From the NCBI RefSeq assembly GCF_040954645.1, contig NC_092803.1:15563230-15627229 (forward strand): a stretch of DNA of 64,000 bases, given 5' to 3'. The position numbers and the translations under genes are program-made. Shown piece by piece: positions 44,563-58,489 of the stretch; the first letter of the stretch is position 1, and each line of letters starts with the position of its first letter. This DNA comes from Diabrotica undecimpunctata (Eukaryota; Arthropoda; Insecta; Coleoptera; Chrysomelidae). A model generated the notes under the pieces. The model was not told the DNA's origin, ran no database searches, and worked only from the letters and a program-made list of their open reading frames with translations.

Positions 44563-46124
44563 CACTCAGGTGCAAAAAAATCGATCCATGGGTATTATTT
44601 GCTGAAAAAAGAAAACGTTTGAAGATATTAGTTTTAAATCAGGTACATATATAAAAGTATAAGTATGTTAGATTAAAATAATGTTTACAGATTATCCCAA
44701 AAAATCATTTATTTATAGAGACATACGCCAAAACTCAAAAATACAACAATATTCAAAAATTTCTGAAATTAAGAAAAACATTGATAATAAATCAATATCT
44801 AGTGTTTCCCCCTCGGGCCCTTATAACAGCCTGTACACGTCTAGGCATTGAGGTAATTAACCTCTGGATATCAAATTGATCCAATTGGTCCCATATTTCT
44901 TGAAGAGCCGCTGTAAGTTCAGCCAAGTTGTTTAGACGGGGTACTCGTACTCGAAGACGTCTTCCCATCATATCTCATAGATGTTCTATGGGATTGAGAT
45001 CGGGACTGCAAGTTGGCTAGTTCATACGGACAATTCCCACCTCCTCTATATATTGGTTGACGATTCTAGCACGGTGAGGACGCGCGTTGTCCATAAAAAT
45101 AAAATTAGGTCCAATGAAAGGAGCAAAAGGTACCACATGCTAATCTAAAATACTTGTTATGTATCTTGCAGCAGTCATAGAACCTCTATCTACAATAACT
45201 AAATCAGTATGGGCTTCTGAACTGATACCAGCCCAAACCATAACGGAGCCCCCCCGATAACTTATTCTTTCCGCAATATTACATTGAAAATATCGCTCTC
45301 CGTGTCTTCTCCAAACCTTTTCTCGGCCGTCTGGTAACTTTAGACAAAATCTGGGCTCATTTGAGAACAATACATTGCTCCAATCTGCATCACTCCAGTG
45401 TTCATGTTCTCTTGCAAAAGCAAGGCGAGCTCTGCGATGTTCTATGGATAGTATTGGAGATAGGGCTGGCCTTCTGGATAATAAATTACCTTCTACAAGT
45501 CGTCGACGAACTGTCCATCTGCTTACCTCCACATTTCTCACTTCGCTCAGACGATTTGCCAGTTCAACTGAAGTTAGATGCCGATTTCTCAAACATGATG
45601 AGACCAGAAATCGATCACCTCATTCGGATGTTACCCTTCTACGACCTGATCCTGGTCTTCTTGTGAAGTTACCGGTGTCGCTAAAACGCCGAACTGCTCT
45701 TTGAACCGAAGATCGACCCAACATTTCAACACCCAACGTTTCAGCTGCATAATATTGGCTACGACCATCTTGAACTTAAGTCACCGCCCTTGCAGCATCT
45801 GTCGGAGTTAGAGACATTTAGGAAGGATAATTAAATAAAAATATAACATGTTTTGAAAATAAAATCACCACTAAAAACCACTAGTATGGTTGTTGAATTA
45901 AAAATAACATTCAATAAATATCTACTTGCTTCAGACCCTTTTTGACAAAAACCTGAAATACCAATTTGTTTTAAGAAATATAAAAAGCAATATTAAAAAT
46001 ATTATTTTATTTCTCGTATACGAGGGTACACCTAAATTTACATACGTAATTTAATGTCTCTAAAATTATACAACTTCAAATAAATAAGAAATAAGGAATG
46101 GATCGATTTTTTTGCACCTGAGTG
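44563..46124 (-). mobile_element. Tc1-like transposon
   Basis: Perfect 27-bp inverted ends beginning CACTCAGGTGC (44563-44589 and 46098-46124), with TA on each side (44561-44562 and 46125-46126). Length is 1562 bp, normal for Tc1-like elements. It contains one minus-strand transposase with several stops. Intact ends with a dead gene suggest moderately recent arrival. Confidence 0.95.
44792..45817 (-). pseudogene. Tc1-like transposase, inactive
   Basis: A 342-codon span from ATG at 45817. The paired helix-turn-helix region is QYYAAETLGV, GRSSVQRAVRRF, RNRHLTSVELANRL, VSRWTVRRRL. In the catalytic domain the first acidic site reads LFSNEPRF, where the family has an aspartate. The second is FMDNARPHRA and the third is SPDLNPIEHL. 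Stops occur near the start (after RAVT), in SE-stop-GD, after TSILD (45137-45139), in RMN-stop-PT and in EHL-stop-DM. A 151-codon part (45592-45140) remains open. Confidence 0.92.
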
Positions 46125-46126
46125 TA

Positions 46127-46860
46127 TATTAAAATAAACCCGCAATAGTTTGTCTCCTTCAGACAAACAAATTTAGAATGAAAAACTTCTTGAACCAGTC
46201 AAATTATTTAAAGTAAATGACAGTTTTTCTTCCCTTCTATATTTGAAGACTTCTTCAGCACAAGTACACCAAACACTTTCACTCAACTTTTTTTTAATTT
46301 CTTCCCTGATGCCTTCTTTTATATCTCCTCGTTCTCTCCTCAAACTTTTTTAATACCATTCTTATTGTCACTTTTGACATTTCTAATTGTCACTGTCCAA
46401 AACCACCTATATACATATACAATAAACATTTTGTTTTTTTTTTCATATTTCTAATGCATTGAAATACTCCAGTATTCATAATGTAGTACTCCAGTATTCG
46501 TCTTGAATACTGGAGTATTCACAGACGAAAATGCCACTGCACCTCTACAAATCATACGAACAAGTTGAATTTTGCCAAAAATGTCAATTTTAGGAAGCTA
46601 AAAAAGATGCAAAAAAGTTCTACCCCCGGGTTTTCACCTAAAACCCCCAAAAACAAATTTTTCTGCATTTTATACGTCTCTCCCATTTATATCCACTTAT
46701 CTCTATCTTTGAAATACGATTTGGGGTATATCTTCTAAAGATTACAATGCAAAGGGAAAAAACGAGGATAGAAAGAAATTACTAATATAATTTGCGAGGG
46801 TTTACCAGCTATTTGTTTAATTTGCGTTTTTTACAAGACAAACGGTAAATAATTATGGCC
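46127..46860. other. Unassigned AT-rich interval
   Basis: Target DNA between the Tc1-like element and the LTR retrotransposon locus. It includes the small palindrome cluster at 46463-46520. No gene recognised. Confidence 0.5.
46463..46520. repeat. Cluster of three ATACTCCAGTATTC palindromes
   Basis: AATACTCCAGTATTC (46463), TACTCCAGTATTC (46487) and GAATACTGGAGTATTC (46505, inverted). Each is itself nearly palindromic, so the 58-bp cluster can form alternative hairpins. Confidence 0.8.
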
Positions 46861-46876
46861 TCCTCCACGACCATAT
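46861..46876. repeat. Left copy of a 16-bp target-site duplication
   Basis: TCCTCCACGACCATAT, identical to 56821-56836. It borders the 3' tail side of the minus-strand non-LTR copy, whose body lies at 55521-56820 beyond the inserted LTR element. Confidence 0.85.
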
Positions 46877-46880
46877 ATAT

Positions 46881-48290
46881 TGTTATGATGTGTTTTTTTG
46901 TTTGAATGATGAGCAATGAGTATTTTTAATAATATAATATATAGGGTTTTTATCGCGGTTCTCAAAGAATTAGCTTGTAAGTACTTTTTTTTAATTATCT
47001 TTATTATAACTATTATGAAACACACATATATATCTAACCTAGCCAATGTAAATTAAAATAAACTATCTTTAAATTGATATTCTTATAAAACTAATTAAAT
47101 TCTATAGACAATCTACAATTTAAACAAAACTATCTTCAAAATTGAAATTGTTATGACACTAACTAAATTATATTAACAAAATTTTGTACCTTTCTTTCAC
47201 TGAATGCCTAAATGAATTGTTTTCTACTATATATATTCTAATCACCACTGAAAGTCTTCGTACTTCGGTTATCCTTGTTTTTGTGAAATTACTTTTTTCA
47301 ATTATCAGCTTCTACCAATTTAAGATATAGTTTTCTTCACCAGCATCTATACACCACCAACCAAACCAACAAACAGCATTTATATTTATTCTTCTTTTCA
47401 ATATACCAATATCCAATTATTATAAGTTGATTTATACTAATCTCCAACCATAATATAATTTAATTTCTTCCAATATACCTTTTTTTATCTTCAATAATTA
47501 TTTGTGTATAATTATAAATGTGCATTAAATTATATGCATAATTTTTAATCTTCATTTAACTCACTATATTAAACAATTCGACTATTTCCAACATGAACAA
47601 TTGACTTCACTAATTAATTGTGTCTATCTTCTACTAACTTTCATAATAAACTGCTTGACTTCTAACTAAAAACTTAAAAACTACCAAAAACTCTTCTGAC
47701 TGCACTATCTAAAACTTTTCTGACTAAAAACTTTCAAAAACTGCCATCTTGAATCCAAATCACGGGTATTTATATCTTTTGGACATTCTAGAACCATCTC
47801 GTAAGAGATCATGTTCCAATTTGTTCTATTTCATACTTGTATGAATTTTCTGGAACAAACCATTTCGCAAACATGGCCATCTCCGGAGATCCAGAGAATT
47901 CCATTCTTTTCTATTAATAATTTTGCTTACATTTAGGCTTTTCAGATCAGAATATATAATTAAATTAGTAACTAACACTCTAATTTAATAAAATACACAT
48001 TTCAAACAATATATTATTATAATAACCCCACTTATATTCGTATTATGATTCTTAATTTGACACTTGGAGTATGTATAGTTGGTTGCCTAGGCACATGGCT
48101 CACTTAAATCTATTTACAAAATTAAAATACAACTTTTTATAATTATTATATGCTAATTTATTAAAAATGCCCTCACATAAATATATTTTTATTAAATTCT
48201 CTAGCATATAACTTATTTAAAACAACCAAATATCTAATATTATGTAGTATATAACTTATAAATTATTTTCTATAAACCCTAATCGTCACA
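46881..48290 (-). repeat. 3' LTR
   Basis: 1410 bp, plus-strand TGTTATGATG to AATCGTCACA. It matches the 5' LTR at 53957-55366. The 71- and 89-codon frames in the LTRs are duplicates of the same shadow. Confidence 0.95.
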
Positions 48291-48875
48291 ATACCCCAAA
48301 AATAATATTTAAAATAAATAATTTACTTATTATTTTTTTAAATATTAATTTTCTCATACCTTATTAAATTTAATAAATTATTAATTCAATTTTTTATTAT
48401 TATTTAAAGTGTGTTAAATACATCCCTGTTCGCTGTCTATGTCAAAACAGAGAACAACGGAGCACAGTTCGGCTATTCTATGGTCAAACTGTCATGTCAA
48501 ATGGAGAGAATAAAATATAACCTTAATTAAAAATATAATGGATATTGTGTTCTGTTTATTTATAGACAAAATCTAGGAATTATTTCCATTCAAAATAACT
48601 TTCATCAATATAAATTGGTAAGTTTTTCCACTTTATTATATTAGAAAGACATTTTTATAGCAATTATAGTATCAATTTTGTGTCTAACCCCAAATTATGA
48701 TTTTTAGGGTACAAATTAATTTCCATATATACAAAATTCAACAAGTATGATGTCAAATTGATTCAAAATAATGAAATCTACCATCTACCATTTAACAAAT
48801 CAAGTCTATTGAATAAAATGGATATATCAGTAAGTTATTAGTGTTATTATATTTGTGTTAAAGGTATAGAAATCA
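48291..48875 (-). other. 3' non-coding region of the LTR element
   Basis: 585 bp between the pol stop and the 3' LTR. AT-rich, no open frame of note and no env. The bases next to the LTR read TTTTTGGGGTAT on the element strand; this is the expected place for the polypurine tract, although it is not purine-pure. Confidence 0.6.
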
Positions 48876-51800
48876 TTATTCAATCTCTTCATAACATTGA
48901 AAAATGTCATTGATATGAAACACGCCTCTTAGTCTGTTCTCTGCATCTATTAACACATAACTATTTAGTCCATTCTGATTTTCAATTCTATATGGACCTT
49001 CAAACATTGGTTGTAATTTCTTACAACGATTTTCTTTAACATTACTTTTTCTAAGTGAACGAATTAACACTAGGTCTCCTTTTTGAAATGTGATTGGTTT
49101 TTTTATATTTCGATTTTGTCTTCTGATATATTTTTCAGCTTTCCTCCTAATTCGGTTATTCACTTTATGCATTACTTGTTCTAACATATCCTGATTATAT
49201 TCACTAATCCACTTTCTGTTTCCTATATGGCCAAACATTAAATATTCTGGTACTTCCTCTGTATTCAAATTATGTGTATTATTCAAAAAATATTCTACTT
49301 GTGGTATATGTTGCTGCCAAGTTTCATGTTGGTTTTGGCACAGTATCCTTAAATATTTTATAACTTCTTTAATATATCTTTCTGCAGGATTTGCCTGAGG
49401 ATGTCTGATACTTGTAAAATGAATGTTGATTCCCTTTTTCTCACAAAATGCCCGAAATTTTTGGTTGTTAAAATATGTAGCATTATCTATTATGCAATTT
49501 CTAAATGGTCCTATTTCTTCGAAAAATTGATTAATATATAATTTTAATGTTTTAACATTTGTTCTGGAGCAGGGATATAGTTTAATAAATTTTGTATATA
49601 AATCAACTATCACTAGTATATGCTTTTTTCCTGTTGGACTGAGAACTAAATTTGAAATAAAATCCATGGAAACTGTATTTAGTTTTTCATATACAACATT
49701 AGATTTATATGTGTTCTGGTTTTTGAAATTCTTTTCTTTGTTTAGTTGACATATTGGGCATTGGGTAGTAATTTCTTTTGCTATACTTATGTCATTCTTT
49801 GCAAAATAATTGTCCCTAAATAGCATCCATAGCTTTCTTGAACCAATATGCATATAATTGTTATGTAAATTTTTCAATATTTTCTTTGCTAAAGTTCTAG
49901 TTATTACATATACTTCTATGCCATTTATTATTTTATAATATACTCCATCTTTCCTAAGGACTTTTTGTTTTTCACTCAAATTGATCTGATCTCTTATAAT
50001 TTCTTCTTTAGAATATAATCCAGTACTTTCTACTAATTGATTTAATCCAATTTTTATTGTTCGCTGCCCTTTTTGTGATGTATTTTCTAACCTTGATAAA
50101 GCATCTGCCACTATATTGGATTTTCCAGAAATGTATTTGATTTCAAAGCAGTATTCACTAAGTATTAGACTCCACCGATGTATTCTACTGTTTCCATATT
50201 TGTTATTTAATATAGACGTTAAAGCTTGGTGATCTGTTTCTATTGTAAATTCATTACCCAACAAATAAAATCTTAATTTTGTGACACAGTGTATTATACT
50301 TGCTAGTTCTAATTCTGAAACTGAGTAACCCTTTTCATGTGGCTTTGTAATTCTTGAAATGAATTGTATTGGGTATTCGACCCCATCATGTATTTGTAAT
50401 AATACCCCTGATAATCTCTCTATTGATGCATCTGTTCTTAATATGAATGGCTGTGTGTAGTCAGGATAGTATATTTTCAAATTTGACAGAAAAATGTTTT
50501 TAATCTCTTGGAATGCTAGTTCTCTTCTCTGATCCCATCTCCATTTTACACCTTTTCTCAGTAGTTCAAGTAATGGAATTTCTTTTATACTTAGATCTGG
50601 TATCATCCTTTTATAATAATTAATTATTCCAATAAATCCTCTTAAAGTTCTTAAATTGTGTGGTGTTTTATATTCCTGAATGACTTGTGTCCGTTCTGGA
50701 TCCATTTCGATTCCCTTAGTGTTAAGTTTATAACCTAGATATATGACTTCTTTTTGAAAAAATGTACATTTTTCTTGATTTATTTTTAGTCCAACTTTGT
50801 CTAATCTATTTATTATAGTTTTTAGGTGTTTCTCATGATCTTCAGCCGTTTTAGAAAAAATTAAGATATCATCAATGTAGTGAATTACAAAATGTTCATA
50901 TTGATCCAAAATATCATGAAGACATCTACATAGAGCACTGCAAGATGATTGAAGTCCAAATGGTACTACTTTGAATTGATATACTACTCCATCTATCTGA
51001 AATCCTGTATACTGTCTACTTTTTCTTTCTAGAGGTATTAACCAAAAGCTATGCTGTAAATCAATTTTAGTGAAAAATGACATTCCTGTAATTCTTCCTA
51101 ATATTCCATCTATACTCATTGGTGCTTCAAATTGCTTTTCAGTAATCTTGTTAATATTCCTTGCATCCAAACATAACCTGATTTCACCTGATCTTTTTCG
51201 TACTACTACTATGGGGTTAATAAAACGTGTGTCTGCCTTCTCAATGATCCCATCTTCTAACATATTATTAATTGTTTTGTTTACTTCTTCTCTGTATTTA
51301 TATGGTATTGGGTATGATTTTGTTTTAAAATCTTTTTCCTCCTTAACTCTTATACTATGGATATAATTCTGTGCAATTCTATTTTCTTTATTGACAAGTC
51401 CCTTATGTTGCTGCAATATGGAAATGACTATTGATTTATATTCTTCAGGGCAATTTAAAACTTTCATCATATCTTCTTCTTTACAAATAACATTATTCTT
51501 CATTATGTACTCATTATTCCTTGCTTCCAATTTTATGCACTCCGCCTCGTAGGCATCCATCTGCTTAAAATTTCCATTCCTTAAATATTCACTACAATAA
51601 TTATTCTTTACATTCTTTTGGGACATATCCCTATCATCAAAATACATTTCTTCTTCATAAACATCACTATTTTCTTTTAATAATATCCTATCAACTCTTA
51701 TTCCTTCTTCCACCTCATCTTTCTGCATAAATTTAATTATTTGCCCTTCCAAAGTTACCATTTTTTTTTCAAAATCTATCTTTACTTTCTTCTTTTCCAA

Positions 51801-52190
51801 TTCATCATTTTCCATTAATATATCAACACATAAATCCTTGACAATAAATCCTTGCATATTAATTTCTTTATTAAGAATATTAATTTTAAAATTGGCTAGT
51901 TTATCAATTTCACCCAACTTCTTATTATTTGCACCAACAATTTTAATTTTTGGAATCTTTATTATATCTGATAATTTTAATGTATTAAAAATAAAATTCT
52001 CCGAGACTAAAGTACTTTCTGAACCAGTATCTATCATAATCTTAATCATTTTATTTTTGGCCAAAGCATTTATATAAATTAAATTAATAGATTCAATAAT
52101 TTTATCTTCATCTAGAGAAATAAATTCAGAAGGTTTTTCATAATAGCAATGGCCTAACTTGTAATTCAGAAAGTTTACTGCACAAAATTT
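48876..52190 (-). CDS. pol: Pol polyprotein: protease, RT, RNase H, integrase
   Basis: The frame is open from just upstream of the gag stop. The first 1062-codon stretch begins at 52064, but the first in-frame ATG lies six residues before the protease DTG, so entry by frameshift is likelier. Counting from 52064: protease IDTGS at 11-15; RT motif A TKIDLQHSF at 332-340, PFGLQ at 368-372, active site YIDD at 397-400; RNase H acidic residues D545, E584, D611; integrase H734, H739, C769, C772 zinc site and D801, D860, E895 triad; C-terminal FEGPYRI at 1021-1027. The order RT-RNase H-integrase is that of Ty3/gypsy. Confidence 0.95.
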   Translation of the reverse strand, partial: KFCAVNFLNYKLGHCYYEKPSEFISLDEDKIIESINLIYINALAKNKMIKIMIDTGSESTLVSENFIFNTLKLSDIIKIPKIKIVGANNKKLGEIDKLANFKINILNKEINMQGFIVKDLCVDILMENDELEKKKVKIDFEKKMVTLEGQIIKFMQKDEVEEGIRVDRILLKENSDVYEEEMYFDDRDMSQKNVKNNYCSEYLRNGNFKQMDAYEAECIKLEARNNEYIMKNNVICKEEDMMKVLNCPEEYKSIVISILQQHKGLVNKENRIAQNYIHSIRVKEEKDFKTKSYPIPYKYREEVNKTINNMLEDGIIEKADTRFINPIVVVRKRSGEIRLCLDARNINKITEKQFEAPMSIDGILGRITGMSFFTKIDLQHSFWLIPLERKSRQYTGFQIDGVVYQFKVVPFGLQSSCSALCRCLHDILDQYEHFVIHYIDDILIFSKTAEDHEKHLKTIINRLDKVGLKINQEKCTFFQKEVIYLGYKLNTKGIEMDPERTQVIQEYKTPHNLRTLRGFIGIINYYKRMIPDLSIKEIPLLELLRKGVKWRWDQRRELAFQEIKNIFLSNLKIYYPDYTQPFILRTDASIERLSGVLLQIHDGVEYPIQFISRITKPHEKGYSVSELELASIIHCVTKLRFYLLGNEFTIETDHQALTSILNNKYGNSRIHRWSLILSEYCFEIKYISGKSNIVADALSRLENTSQKGQRTIKIGLNQLVESTGLYSKEEIIRDQINLSEKQKVLRKDGVYYKIINGIEVYVITRTLAKKILKNLHNNYMHIGSRKLWMLFRDNYFAKNDISIAKEITTQCPICQLNKEKNFKNQNTYKSNVVYEKLNTVSMDFISNLVLSPTGKKHILVIVDLYTKFIKLYPCSRTNVKTLKLYINQFFEEIGPFRNCIIDNATYFNNQKFRAFCEKKGINIHFTSIRHPQANPAERYIKEVIKYLRILCQNQHETWQQHIPQVEYFLNNTHNLNTEEVPEYLMFGHIGNRKWISEYNQDMLEQVMHKVNNRIRRKAEKYIRRQNRNIKKPITFQKGDLVLIRSLRKSNVKENRCKKLQPMFEGPYRIENQNGLNSYVLIDAENRLRGVFHINDIFQCYEEIE

Positions 52191-52192
52191 TG
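52165..52192 (-). promoter_or_regulatory. Probable -1 ribosomal frameshift site between gag and pol
   Basis: The minus strand reads A AAT TTT (heptamer at 52184-52190, written in gag codons), a canonical X XXY YYZ slippery site, two codons before the gag stop TAA (52175-52177). The pol frame is -1 relative to gag and is open only from just upstream of the heptamer, where two TAA codons end it. The overlap is about 17 bases. A downstream stem was not worked out. Confidence 0.8.
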
Positions 52193-53812
52193 ATTATTAG
52201 AATTGTCAGATTGTATCTGACCACTTGGATCTGATGTCCTATGTCTTTCCCTACTATGACTTCTACTCACATTTTCCTGCCTTGTACTACTTCGTTCCCT
52301 GTCTTCGCAGCTTCTATTCCTTCGAACACAATTTACCTGTCTGTTATAGTTAGGTCGCTCTGTATTTCTTCTATTATTAAAATCTTGTCTATTATTATTA
52401 GTACTGTTATTAAAATGTTGTCTATTATAATTAGTATTATTATTAAAATTTTGTCTATTATAACTAGTATTATTATTAAAGTTCTGTCTATTTGGATTAC
52501 TGTTATTATTATTAAAATTTTGTAAACTATTACCATATCTATAATTATTATATGATTGTTGATTATCATTTTTATTATATTGAAAGTTATTATTGTTTTT
52601 TCTGTTGTTATTATTACTTGTCATATTGCCTCTTTGTATTCTTTGAATAAAATTAATAAAACTATCTATTGTTTGAATATTTTGTACAGTTACGGTTTGC
52701 ACAACATCAGCATCAAAATGTCTAGATACATTTAAGACTGTTTCATCCTCTCTAAGTGGTGGTTCTAAATATTTTGCAACTGTTATCAATTTCAATGCAT
52801 AATCTACCATATTTGATTTTAAATTTTGATTATACTTTCCAAAATATAGAATTTCTCTAAACTTGGCTTGCTCTAGTTCACCCCAATAATAATTTAAAAA
52901 TTTATTTTCAAATGTTTGAAAATTATCTAAATCATTCTCAATACTAGCAAACCAAGTTGCTGCATTGTCATTTAATGTCATTCTAATATAATCTTTAATA
53001 TCATTAATATTATTCACCAATCTTAATTTATGTTTTAAACTATTTATGTATACTCTAGGATGCAAATTTTTTATATTACCAGAGAATTTAATCCCAGTCT
53101 CATTTGTTAAATTTAAGTAAGGTCTCCCTATGTCTCTCATTTGTGAAATATCATCTATTCTCTGTTCCATATTTCTTATTTGATTACAATTTATTTGGAT
53201 ATTTTGTTGTATATCGTCTAATTTTTCTTCTGTGTTTCTCCTGTCTTCGTTAATTTTTACTTCTAAGTTACATTTCTGTAACTCTATTTTCTGTTCTATA
53301 TCTATCTTATTATCTTGAATAATCCTCTTTACTTCTGTCCTCTCATTGTCTATCCTTTTCTTGTAGTCATTCCGTATACTTTTTATTTCATTTGCTACTT
53401 TTTTCTCTGCAGCTTCAAGTTTTTTATCCATTTGTTTTACAATTTTATTATTATTATCTTCTATTTTCTTTTCTAATTTTCTATAATTCTCTTCCAATTT
53501 CTGTTCCATTTTTTTCATGTCTTCTTTGACTTCTTTTGAATTCTCTTCCAATTTTTTCGTATTCTCTTCCATTTTCTGTTCCATTTTTTTCATGTCTTCT
53601 TTGATTTCTTTTGAATTCTCTTCCATTGTCTTGTTCATCTGCATCATTAATGACATCAAAGCTGCCATATTGACATTTTCCTCTCTTTCTGGATTCATTT
53701 CTGCAGTATCTTGTGGAACTTGAACTAAACTCTCCTCTTGTATAGGTTGTGTTTCTACTTCCACATCTTCTTCATTCTTTTTGCTTTTTGTACCTTTCTT
53801 TCCTTGAGACAT
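52175..53812 (-). CDS. gag: Gag protein
   Basis: 545 codons from ATG at 53812. Residues 1-50 are polar. Residues 55-225 form a long charged coiled coil containing a 25-residue duplication (KEIKEDMKKMEQK near 68 and KEVKEDMKKMEQK near 93). Residues 243-396 form the Gag core (KFSGN, LNDNAATWFASIEND, FENKFLNYYWGE), as in Ty3/gypsy capsids. Residues 397-490 are an asparagine-rich tail with repeated RQNFNNN-type units, then an RS/RE-rich basic end. No CCHC zinc knuckle is seen; the basic tail may bind RNA instead. Confidence 0.9.
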   Translation of the reverse strand: MSQGKKGTKSKKNEEDVEVETQPIQEESLVQVPQDTAEMNPEREENVNMAALMSLMMQMNKTMEENSKEIKEDMKKMEQKMEENTKKLEENSKEVKEDMKKMEQKLEENYRKLEKKIEDNNNKIVKQMDKKLEAAEKKVANEIKSIRNDYKKRIDNERTEVKRIIQDNKIDIEQKIELQKCNLEVKINEDRRNTEEKLDDIQQNIQINCNQIRNMEQRIDDISQMRDIGRPYLNLTNETGIKFSGNIKNLHPRVYINSLKHKLRLVNNINDIKDYIRMTLNDNAATWFASIENDLDNFQTFENKFLNYYWGELEQAKFREILYFGKYNQNLKSNMVDYALKLITVAKYLEPPLREDETVLNVSRHFDADVVQTVTVQNIQTIDSFINFIQRIQRGNMTSNNNNRKNNNNFQYNKNDNQQSYNNYRYGNSLQNFNNNNSNPNRQNFNNNTSYNRQNFNNNTNYNRQHFNNSTNNNRQDFNNRRNTERPNYNRQVNCVRRNRSCEDRERSSTRQENVSRSHSRERHRTSDPSGQIQSDNSNNQNFVQ

Positions 53813-53935
53813 TTTGAGACTTTACTTGTTCAAATATATTTAAAAATAAAATCTATAATTTTTTTTTTCTACTAATAATTAATTTAATTATATGAGAGCA
53901 CTTATCTTCCCAAACTAATTCTTTTAAATAGAGAG

Positions 53936-53953
53936 CCACCGCGTTGGGTGCCA
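53936..53953 (-). promoter_or_regulatory. Primer-binding site
   Basis: TGGCACCCAACGCGGTGG begins 3 bases inside the 5' LTR on the element strand. It resembles the tRNA-Lys primer site TGGCGCCCAACGTGGGG with a few differences. This fixes the element orientation. Confidence 0.75.
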
Positions 53954-53956
53954 AAT

Positions 53957-56820
<2,864 letters not shown>

Positions 56821-56836
56821 TCCTCCACGACCATAT
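56821..56836. repeat. Right copy of the 16-bp target-site duplication
   Basis: TCCTCCACGACCATAT, identical to 46861-46876, at the truncated 5' end of the minus-strand RTE-like copy. Confidence 0.85.
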
Positions 56837-58489
56837 CGCTTTATATTTATATTCGCTCCATATTAACGAACGGACACAACTAACCGTCGATTGGTTGCTT
56901 TAACTGCTGCTCATATATATGTCGGCTGCCGCAGCCAGGCTGCGGCTGCCAGACTGCCTAGTGCGCAGGGCCCTTAGGGTACCCGGACAACTTGGAAGAC
57001 GAATTAAAATCTATTAAAGTTAAAGGACGGAGAAGAGTTTCTAGAGATATAACAAAATTGTGGAATGTTCCAAAGAAGGGTTTGGCTAATGAAGGGCTGT
57101 AATGCCAATGATGATGGTAATGAAGAATTACTGCATTATACTCGATTTGAAACCAAGATATTACATTTTCAAATTTCGAAGATAGAACTGAAATGTAACT
57201 TGAGAGATTGTTACTTTTTTCTGCTGCATTTTTTGTATGATTACATGCAACCATGTGTATTGGCGAGCTTTGTCATGCCGCGAAGGATAGTCGTCTGGTC
57301 TTGATATAATTTGTTAACGCCCTATTGGTGCACGTAAATGTGTATTTTGTGAAGTCCCGTTTTACTTTTCAGTCACAATAGTGTTGTGTAATATGGCCAC
57401 AAATTAAAGCATTAAAGGTTAATAGCTAAAACTTTGGAATTATCGTTTTTAGATTTTAATAGCAATCACTAAAAAAGTTAATAAACAAAAAAGTTTTTAT
57501 TTCTTGTCTAGTGTTGCAAACGAGCTCAAAATGCCATAAATCTTATTTAAACACTGTGAAATGTACTACGTAATATTTTTTCTTTTGACTGATTCTACAC
57601 CAATCAGAGAGAGAGAGAGTAAGAGAGTAAAAAAATAGAAAGTCATAGAAACTGGGGGAAAAATTCATGATACTAACCCGACAAAGTATCTGATTTAAAT
57701 AACGTTTATATGTGGCGTCTACAGTAATAACATGGACAACAAAAATATATTTCTCAACTTCCTTCCTACTTTCGGTATTATTTAATATGAATCAGAGAAT
57801 CGATTACGTTATGGAAAAAATGTTTGTTTGAAATGTTGTATAAACAACTCCCCTGAAAAAAATAATTTTTCTGTATAACATCAAAGGCATAATTAGAACA
57901 GCCTTATCGGATGCTTATTAGCATTCTTGACCTATTATATGAAGGGTCAGCCTGGAAATCATTCATTAAGACGTTTTTAGAATAGAATTTATAGTTTCCT
58001 AACAGCTAAAATGTAATAATAAGACTCTGGGACACTTTTTGGAAGATTTATTTAAAATTTTTTATATCCAGTACACAATTTGGTTTCCGACATTAATTCA
58101 TCTACTACGAAATAGTTTTACGTACTAATCCAATAATCCAATGCTTAAACATTGTTGCTCTGCTCTATTTAAGAAGTTGAAAACGTAAAAATTTAAGTTA
58201 TTTTTCCAATACATACTATCATACGTTTTATGTTAGTATTTTTTAACCTTTGCCTGGTTTGTTTGTCTTTTAAAAAAGCAGCTAATGCGGGCCCCTAGCG
58301 TCAAGCATGTCAATGTTTAATTCTATTTGTATCATCAATATTGTTCTCAAACGGGAAGGTTAAGAAATCAGGCGGGTGTATGAACGAAATATAGAAATTA
58401 ATAGAAATTTAAAAAAAAAGTATAGAAATATTTATCTTAATAGTATCAAAATGTTGATATTATTAGGACTTACATATGAGCTTTTTTCC
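56837..58489. other. Unassigned interval
   Basis: 56920-57000 is GC-rich with a GCAGCC-AGGCTGC palindrome. A plus-strand stretch after it (LEDELKSIKVKGRRRV) is open for about 45 codons, but I do not recognise it. 57300-58480 is AT-rich and empty, with a (GA)n patch near 57610. Confidence 0.4.

Noticed and set aside
45361..45704. Plus-strand frames of 101-109 codons
   Set aside because: Shadows of the minus-strand Tc1-like transposase.
46831..47046. Minus-strand 71-codon frame, repeated near 53853-54122
   Set aside because: It lies within the two LTRs, so the repetition only reflects LTR identity; no protein motif.
48291..48875. A hidden env gene in the LTR element (errantivirus-like)
   Set aside because: Only 585 bp of AT-rich non-coding sequence lie between pol and the 3' LTR; no suitable open frame on the element strand.
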